This document shows positions 59,101 through 64,000 of a DNA stretch of 64,000 nt, in pieces. The stretch's first letter is position 1. Each line of letters begins with the position of its first letter. The stretch is taken from assembly GCF_002813915.1 (NCBI RefSeq), contig NZ_CP019335.1, forward strand, positions 378,888-442,887. The letters run 5' to 3'. Both the position numbers and the translations under genes were made by a program. The DNA comes from Tenacibaculum sp. SZ-18. Lineage in GTDB: Bacteria > Bacteroidota > Bacteroidia > Flavobacteriales > Flavobacteriaceae. A model generated the notes under the pieces. That model saw nothing but the letters and a program-made list of their open reading frames with translations, ran no database searches and had not been told where the DNA came from.

Positions 59101-60345
59101 TTAATTAGGAGTCTCTTTAACCCAAGTGAAGGGTCGATTTATAAGTGGAAATTCTTTTAAATTTATGGCTTTTAGATGAATCGAGAGTGTGTCTCCGTAG
59201 AAGGTTCCTTCTAATGATAAATTATTATTATTTCTAAAAGTTTTAAATGGGGAGTGGTCTACGCTATCTATTCTTCTGAAGATATCCAATTCATGTTTGA
59301 TGCTATCATATTCTGCATTATACCATTTTGATTTATTGTTCATTAATTTAATTGAAGCAATACCTTTTTTGTCAAAAATTAGATATCGCCATCTGGTGGA
59401 ATCTGTTAAAATTGGAGGTTTATTTTCTCCATTTATTTCAAAATTTGAGACTTCCCAAATACCATATAATTCAGACTTTTCTCTTTTATCACCAAATTTC
59501 CTTTCGCTTGTGTAGCCTTGATAGGTCATGGTTGAAAGAAAAATAATAACCATTACTAATTTAAACCAGAAAATAAGTTTATGATATTCTTTAGAATTTA
59601 TAGGATGATAAAATTTATAATCCTCAACACTTCGATTTCTCACAAAAACACGCCATACTCGCTTAAAGTCTGTAAGGAAAATTAATGTTGCCATTAAGAA
59701 TAAATGAATTGAGAATTGTTTTACGGGAATATCATAAAATAAATTAAGTAAGACTATTTGAAACATTACCATCATGGTAAGAATACTACCAATGGTTTGT
59801 GTTCTTCTTGGAATAAGTAATAAACCACACAATACTTCTATTAATCCAGTAAATAAATTAAAACCCTCACTATGTCCCATATAAGTCCAAGCTAATCCCA
59901 TGGGAGAAAATTTACCTAAAGGTTGCAAAAGTTGTGTAAGGTTAGGTGCCGGAAATTGTGTTTTGTATACTTTGGCAAATCCGTAAGCGAGCATAAATAT
60001 TACTAGTACTATTCTAATGAAAACTATAAACCAATAAGAAAGTTTATTATATGATTTTCGATTACGATCTAAAAATGACCAGAAGATTGTTCCTAGAATT
60101 GTAAAAATAATCTGAACAAAAATACTAATATAAGCCATTGTAGTATCACCACTTCCTGTCGGGAAATATTCTAGTCGACCTTCTGATTTTAAGATGTTTT
60201 TTCCTACCCAAGCAAAAAAATCTTCAAAGAAAAATCTACCTGTAAATAAGAATAAAATATAAAAGGAGAAGTATAAAAAAATAAAACGAAAAATAACTTT
60301 AGAGGAAACAGACCATTGCTCTCTATATTCTTGAGAAAGTAACAT
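59101..60345 (-). CDS. DoxX-like membrane protein with C-terminal soluble domain
   Basis: This is a 414-residue inner-membrane protein. Residues 1-265 hold about six to seven helices, with the DoxX-type segment VIFMLAYGFAKVYKTQFPAP...LTGLIEVLCGLLLIPRRTQTIGSILTMMVM at about 117-200. After a last helix near 265-280 a soluble tail of about 130 residues (ELYGIWEVSNFEINGENKPPIL, RWRYLIFDKKGIASIKLMNN) resembles a lipocalin-type beta barrel. The function is unknown; DoxX relatives belong to redox-related membrane complexes. The ATG lies within the 3' arm of a 22-bp inverted repeat (60338-60405), so translation may be switchable. Confidence 0.8.
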   Translation of the reverse strand: MLLSQEYREQWSVSSKVIFRFIFLYFSFYILFLFTGRFFFEDFFAWVGKNILKSEGRLEYFPTGSGDTTMAYISIFVQIIFTILGTIFWSFLDRNRKSYNKLSYWFIVFIRIVLVIFMLAYGFAKVYKTQFPAPNLTQLLQPLGKFSPMGLAWTYMGHSEGFNLFTGLIEVLCGLLLIPRRTQTIGSILTMMVMFQIVLLNLFYDIPVKQFSIHLFLMATLIFLTDFKRVWRVFVRNRSVEDYKFYHPINSKEYHKLIFWFKLVMVIIFLSTMTYQGYTSERKFGDKREKSELYGIWEVSNFEINGENKPPILTDSTRWRYLIFDKKGIASIKLMNNKSKWYNAEYDSIKHELDIFRRIDSVDHSPFKTFRNNNNLSLEGTFYGDTLSIHLKAINLKEFPLINRPFTWVKETPN

Positions 60346-60405
60346 TAGTTTAATTAATTATTTGGTTTACTATTTGTTCGACGAATTAAATAAACTAATG
60401 TTACT
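60338..60405 (-). repeat. 22-bp inverted repeat enclosing the DoxX-like start codon
   Basis: Arms 60338-60359 and 60384-60405 pair at 21 of 22 positions around a 24-base loop. The start codon at 60345-60343 lies in the 3' arm of the hairpin on the mRNA and would be fully paired. No U-run follows, so this is not a simple terminator. It may be an RNA switch or an inverted operator. Confidence 0.75.
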
Positions 60406-60424
60406 CTATTTATAATTAGGTGTT

Positions 60425-62374
60425 TTAATTATTCTTTTTGAATTCAATGTATGCATCTTGAGCTTTTATAATATTATTAAAGTATTCCTTTAAATAATGG
60501 TATTCTACATTTGTGTAAATCGCTTTCTTTAAGCTATACTTCATAAAAATTATAATATCCTTGTCGGTTCTGTTGACTTTATAAATTAAGTTACCTCCAT
60601 TGTTTGGTAAGCTTAATGTTTTGTCAGGAGGCATTTGAGAAACAGTATATCCTTTAGGTATATTAATTCTAATAGAAAACGATTCTGACCATGAGAAACC
60701 AAAATCAACTGGGTAATTTCGTTCCTTTAATTTAAATGGATTTTTGCTGTTTTTTTCAATAATGAAAGGGTTTAACCGAATATTATTATCGTCGAGAGTA
60801 AAATCGGGAACGCCAATTTTATAAGCAGTTTTAATAATGTCTTTTTCATCTGAAACTACTTCAAATTCGGCTACTTCAATTAAAGGATTCTCAGTTTCAA
60901 ATTCCTCTAAATACTCCTCTTCTGACTTGTTTTTCAACATTCTTCGCTTTCTCAAGGCATTATAACCTCTTTCCGTAGAAATTATATCTCCTTGCATTTC
61001 GCCATCTTCATTAAAATTTAATGAGATGTTATGGCGAATTGAGGATCTATATTTAGGCTTAAGAAGTTCCCAATAACTTCCTTTTTTAAAATCAAAAACT
61101 CTAACTTCTCCATTTAAACATGCGAAAGGAAATTCACCAAAAGCTAAATTTTTATCACTTGCATCCAAAAAATAAGTATTTCCATCAACAATCACTTTTA
61201 CTAGGTAGTAATTGAATTGCTTCACAGATGGATGAAGTTTAGTGAGGATACCGTTATTTCTTGTTGATAAAGCTGTGATGTAACTTTCAATATTTGCGGC
61301 TTGGAGTGCGTTGTATAAAACTAAGTTGATACCATCTACACCTCCTGTATTGTTTTTATAAATTTCTTTAACTCTAATCGTTTTTGTTCGGTACTTTTTA
61401 TTCCACGTAAGTTTATTTTGAATGAATTCGTATATGTCTTTTGCTTTATCAGTTTCAGATAAAGCGCTAAGTAATTTTTTAGGTAGGTTCCTTTTGAAAT
61501 AGTTCTTTTTAGAAGTTTGTGCATCCAAAAAGTTTTTACGGATAGTTTGATCGGCATCTTTCCAGGTTTTAGTATATTTTCTAATAACACCATTTGTTTG
61601 TGTAAAGGAAATTGGTTCAAAAATAAGTTTGGCTTTAAAGTTTTCCTCTGAAACCATGAAGTTTTCTTTTTTAAACGCAGGTATATGATCCATTCCGTAC
61701 TCCATGATAGAACAATCGGCATCTCCTAAACCACCCACAGTAATACAGCCACTTTTTATGTAGGATTTATTTCGATCTAATTTTTGAGAAGAACGAATTC
61801 TGATATTGTATCTCCAGTTCCCTGGGAAAGATGAGGTGAAATCACTTTTTAACTTTGGAATATCCCATTGAAATTTCCAATCATCGATTTGACTATAAGG
61901 AGAGAAAATACTATAACTATATTCGATTACTGATCCTTCTTTTATATTAGGAAGCGTAAAGGTAGTTCGTCGCCAGTTTTCGGAAAGTTGTGTTTTAAAA
62001 ACTTGACTACTTAACAAGTATATTTTTGTTCTTTTACCGTCTTCAAGATTATATGTAACAGCTTCAATATACCGAACTTCTTCTTTAAGATAGAGATCAA
62101 TTTCTATGGTAGCTCTTTCGAATTCAGCTTTATTAAAAATTTTTATTCTTCGATAAATGTCTCTCCTGAAATCAAAATTGTTTTGATCATCAACATATGA
62201 ATATCCTTTTTCCTCGAGAACTAAAGCTCCTGCTGAAGAATCTTTCTCATAGTAGGTCATTTTTAATTCCTCATTTTTAATCTGACCTAATTTTGGAGTT
62301 TTAGAATTTCTTTGACCGTAAATAGAAATACTACTTATTGTTAAAATAAGTAGTATTAAATATGATTTGTTCAT
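60425..62374 (-). CDS. DUF3857 protein with transglutaminase-like domain lacking catalytic residues
   Basis: The 649-residue exported protein (signal MNKSYLILLILTISSISIYGQ) has the DUF3857 beta domain (about 50-240, with LPNIKEGSVIEYSYSIFSPY) and a transglutaminase-like domain (about 300-440). At the position of the catalytic Cys the sequence reads GGVDGIN, and the His position reads FNYYLVK, so Cys and His are both replaced; the Asp in YFLDASD remains. It is therefore probably a binding protein. The C-terminal part is a beta-rich DUF3858-type domain. It is a paralogue of the next gene upstream and the two are separated by 7 bases. Confidence 0.85.
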   Translation of the reverse strand: MNKSYLILLILTISSISIYGQRNSKTPKLGQIKNEELKMTYYEKDSSAGALVLEEKGYSYVDDQNNFDFRRDIYRRIKIFNKAEFERATIEIDLYLKEEVRYIEAVTYNLEDGKRTKIYLLSSQVFKTQLSENWRRTTFTLPNIKEGSVIEYSYSIFSPYSQIDDWKFQWDIPKLKSDFTSSFPGNWRYNIRIRSSQKLDRNKSYIKSGCITVGGLGDADCSIMEYGMDHIPAFKKENFMVSEENFKAKLIFEPISFTQTNGVIRKYTKTWKDADQTIRKNFLDAQTSKKNYFKRNLPKKLLSALSETDKAKDIYEFIQNKLTWNKKYRTKTIRVKEIYKNNTGGVDGINLVLYNALQAANIESYITALSTRNNGILTKLHPSVKQFNYYLVKVIVDGNTYFLDASDKNLAFGEFPFACLNGEVRVFDFKKGSYWELLKPKYRSSIRHNISLNFNEDGEMQGDIISTERGYNALRKRRMLKNKSEEEYLEEFETENPLIEVAEFEVVSDEKDIIKTAYKIGVPDFTLDDNNIRLNPFIIEKNSKNPFKLKERNYPVDFGFSWSESFSIRINIPKGYTVSQMPPDKTLSLPNNGGNLIYKVNRTDKDIIIFMKYSLKKAIYTNVEYHYLKEYFNNIIKAQDAYIEFKKNN

Positions 62375-62381
62375 TAGTGTT

Positions 62382-64000
62382 TTATCCTTTAACTAAGACA
62401 ATTTTTTCAGTTTGCTTTGCAACTACTTTTGAGTAAAACTCTTTTAGACTACTATAGTAGTTTGGAGCAATTACAGGAGTGTTGATTTGAATAATAGAAC
62501 TTACATTAATAGTGTTTCCGTTTTTAGAAACTTTAAACTTAAAGAAGCCTAAGTTTTCTGGGAGTCCAATGGCAAATTGCTCTGGTAAAAATTCTGGTTT
62601 GTATCCTTCTGGTAATTGAATTGATACATTATTTGTTTCTTTCCAAGCAGATCCATAATCTACAGGGAATGTTCTTTCTTCTGATTTAAATGGATTTGTT
62701 CGCTCAGTGAAAAATAATAATGGATTAATTAATAGTTTTCCATTTATTCCTTCTACTAAATCGTCAGAGTTGAACTTAATCATTTTGTTATATGATTTAA
62801 AAGGATTCTCTTTATTATTTACTCTGAAGTTTTCTATTTCAATATTATAACGTTCTTCTAAATTAGTAATAACATCTTCTTCTTTTAGATGATTATATCT
62901 AATTCTTCCTAACATTGCATTTAAATAGTCTTCTTTTGTTCTAAGTAATCCTGTAACAGAACCTTCTGAATCTAATTTTACTTTTAGAGTATTTGTTTCT
63001 GCAGAATGTTTTGGAGAGTTTAAGTTAATCCATTCAGAGTATCCTTCTTTTGTAACTTTACGCCCGTTCCAGTTCAGCGCCCTCATAGGTAGTACATTTG
63101 GCATTGAATATTTCTCTGTTGCGTCAAGTAACATTGTTTTACCGTCAGTAAATTCAACATAGCAAACTACATAATTGAAACCATCGAAAGTTGGATATAA
63201 TGGAATTCCGTGATTTCTAGTACTTACTAATACTGGATTTGCACCTAGTCCCGCTTCTCTTAACATTGCTGTCAGAATTAAATTGATATCAGCAGCATTT
63301 CCAGCACCGTTCTTGTATGCTTTCTTAGTACCCTCGTCTGAGTATTTTCCGTTGTAGTTATTCCATTTGATTTTACTTTTAACAAATTCGAAAATGGCTA
63401 ACGTTTTTTGTACATCACCTTTAGCGGTAGTTAAAATGTTGGCTAAATCATCTCTAAAATATTTTGTTTTCTCCAATTCATCACCAAATCTTTTTGAGTC
63501 ATAGATTTTTTTACTAACATTTTCCCAAGTATTAGTGAAGGTTTTAATTTGAGAATTTGGATATTTTATGACTGATAGCTCATATTTAATACCTCCATAG
63601 TAGTTATTAATGTTAGATATATAAGGCTCTCTAGAGTCCAAAGCAGGAATGTAATTTGCATTATATTCATCAACATTATATTTTAAATCGATATTTTGAT
63701 TTTCAACTTCAGATGAAGTTGTAGAACCTACAGCCGTTCTAGTGTTAGTTCTTACTCTTTGAGAAAAAGAAATTCTTCCTTCTTTAACGCTAGTCTTTGG
63801 AGATATTCCAAAGTAACCTTTACTGATTTTGTTAAAGACGAACCATTCCGGTATTTCTACCTTAACTTGTAATTTTTTTACAGGAATACTGTATTGAAAT
63901 TTTAGGTCATCAATATTAGTTCGGTATGGAGAAGTGTGTTTGTATTGTAAATCAATAATAGCTCCCTCTTGAATGTTAGGCATTGTGATTTTTTTTACAC
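62382..64000 (-). CDS. DUF3857/transglutaminase-like protein (5' end outside window)
   Basis: The frame is open to the window edge, with codons for VKKIT before the first visible Met. Comparison with its downstream neighbour shows that this Met, at PNIQEGAIIDLQY, is internal and that roughly 130 N-terminal residues lie beyond the window. The transglutaminase-like part again lacks the catalytic Cys (GAGNAADIN) and His (FNYVVCYVE) while keeping LLDATEK. The pair forms a tandem duplication of probable non-enzymatic envelope proteins; export is assumed from the paralogue because the signal peptide is not visible. Confidence 0.82.
   Translation of the reverse strand, partial: VKKITMPNIQEGAIIDLQYKHTSPYRTNIDDLKFQYSIPVKKLQVKVEIPEWFVFNKISKGYFGISPKTSVKEGRISFSQRVRTNTRTAVGSTTSSEVENQNIDLKYNVDEYNANYIPALDSREPYISNINNYYGGIKYELSVIKYPNSQIKTFTNTWENVSKKIYDSKRFGDELEKTKYFRDDLANILTTAKGDVQKTLAIFEFVKSKIKWNNYNGKYSDEGTKKAYKNGAGNAADINLILTAMLREAGLGANPVLVSTRNHGIPLYPTFDGFNYVVCYVEFTDGKTMLLDATEKYSMPNVLPMRALNWNGRKVTKEGYSEWINLNSPKHSAETNTLKVKLDSEGSVTGLLRTKEDYLNAMLGRIRYNHLKEEDVITNLEERYNIEIENFRVNNKENPFKSYNKMIKFNSDDLVEGINGKLLINPLLFFTERTNPFKSEERTFPVDYGSAWKETNNVSIQLPEGYKPEFLPEQFAIGLPENLGFFKFKVSKNGNTINVSSIIQINTPVIAPNYYSSLKEFYSKVVAKQTEKIVLVKG

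Noticed and set aside
1..64000. CRISPR arrays, rRNA, tRNA, prophage or integrase genes
   Set aside because: No regularly spaced repeats, no cloverleaf with CCA-adjacent structure in the gaps, and no phage or recombinase proteins seen.

Overview
The window is a gene-dense, AT-rich stretch of bacterial chromosome, almost certainly from a marine-type member of the Flavobacteriaceae (Bacteroidota). The sequence evidence is: promoters with the Bacteroidota -7 box TAnnTTTG ahead of many genes; a gliding-motility GldA ATPase; a type-B sorting (T9SS, gliding-type C-terminal) surface protein; a TonB receptor with a CarboxypepD_reg-like N-terminus; a Porin_10-type outer-membrane protein; an extended ribosomal protein S16; and a DnaE polymerase with a fused proofreading exonuclease. 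Tenacibaculum or a close relative is a guess from gene order and cannot be proven here. There are no rRNA, tRNA, CRISPR or insertion-sequence features and no stretch above 300 bp without a gene. The window reads as chromosomal backbone with small accessory inserts.

Layout. 1-4.4 kb: end of ruvB, a SulP anion transporter, a CstB-like persulfide dioxygenase/sulfurtransferase, a dead rhodanese remnant, an HMA metal-binding protein and a small membrane protein. 4.4-9.0 kb: a thiamine uptake region on the minus strand, made of a TPP riboswitch with its own promoter driving a TonB receptor, preceded by the operon thiamine-binding protein - PnuT-like transporter - NadR-like kinase - arfB. 9.0-15 kb: a lipoprotein, a phosphopantetheinyl transferase, ahcY and a large T9SS-secreted surface protein. 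15-19.7 kb: a tightly overlapping five-gene 5-oxoproline operon (DUF2891, Nramp-like transporter, pxpA, pxpB, pxpC). 19.7-26 kb: a TlpA-like thioredoxin and dnaE plus an unknown gene.

26-34 kb, minus strand: gldA, folA, a 60-aa protein, thyA, an orphan Cys-rich peptide with a GG-type leader, a nucleoside transporter, a bifunctional nuclease and etfA/etfB. 34-45 kb: pdhB, a DUF5686 outer-membrane protein, soluble and membrane pyrophosphatases side by side, a divergent Lrp regulator / methionine-gamma-lyase-like pair, a membrane hydrolase and an NhaC antiporter. 45-54.6 kb: a porin, rnhB, a candidate small RNA, a nucleoid-associated protein, small housekeeping genes, a tandem pair of membrane cytochromes c, rimM, rpsP and csp. 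54.6-64 kb, minus strand: DUF4407, a BlaR1/BlaI-type antirepressor-repressor pair with operators placed on its promoter, a DoxX-type membrane protein under a large start-codon hairpin, and two tandem DUF3857 proteins, the second running off the window.

The most notable points are: the orphan six-Cys peptide gene; the 22-bp hairpin burying the DoxX start codon; BlaI operators that coincide with the -33 and -7 promoter elements; the Nramp homologue in the 5-oxoproline operon that lacks the metal ligands; the rhodanese remnant with a stop codon just before its catalytic Cys; the TPP riboswitch with a readable alternative-pairing switch; and a cytochrome pair showing gene conversion. No clearly undescribed multi-gene system is visible.
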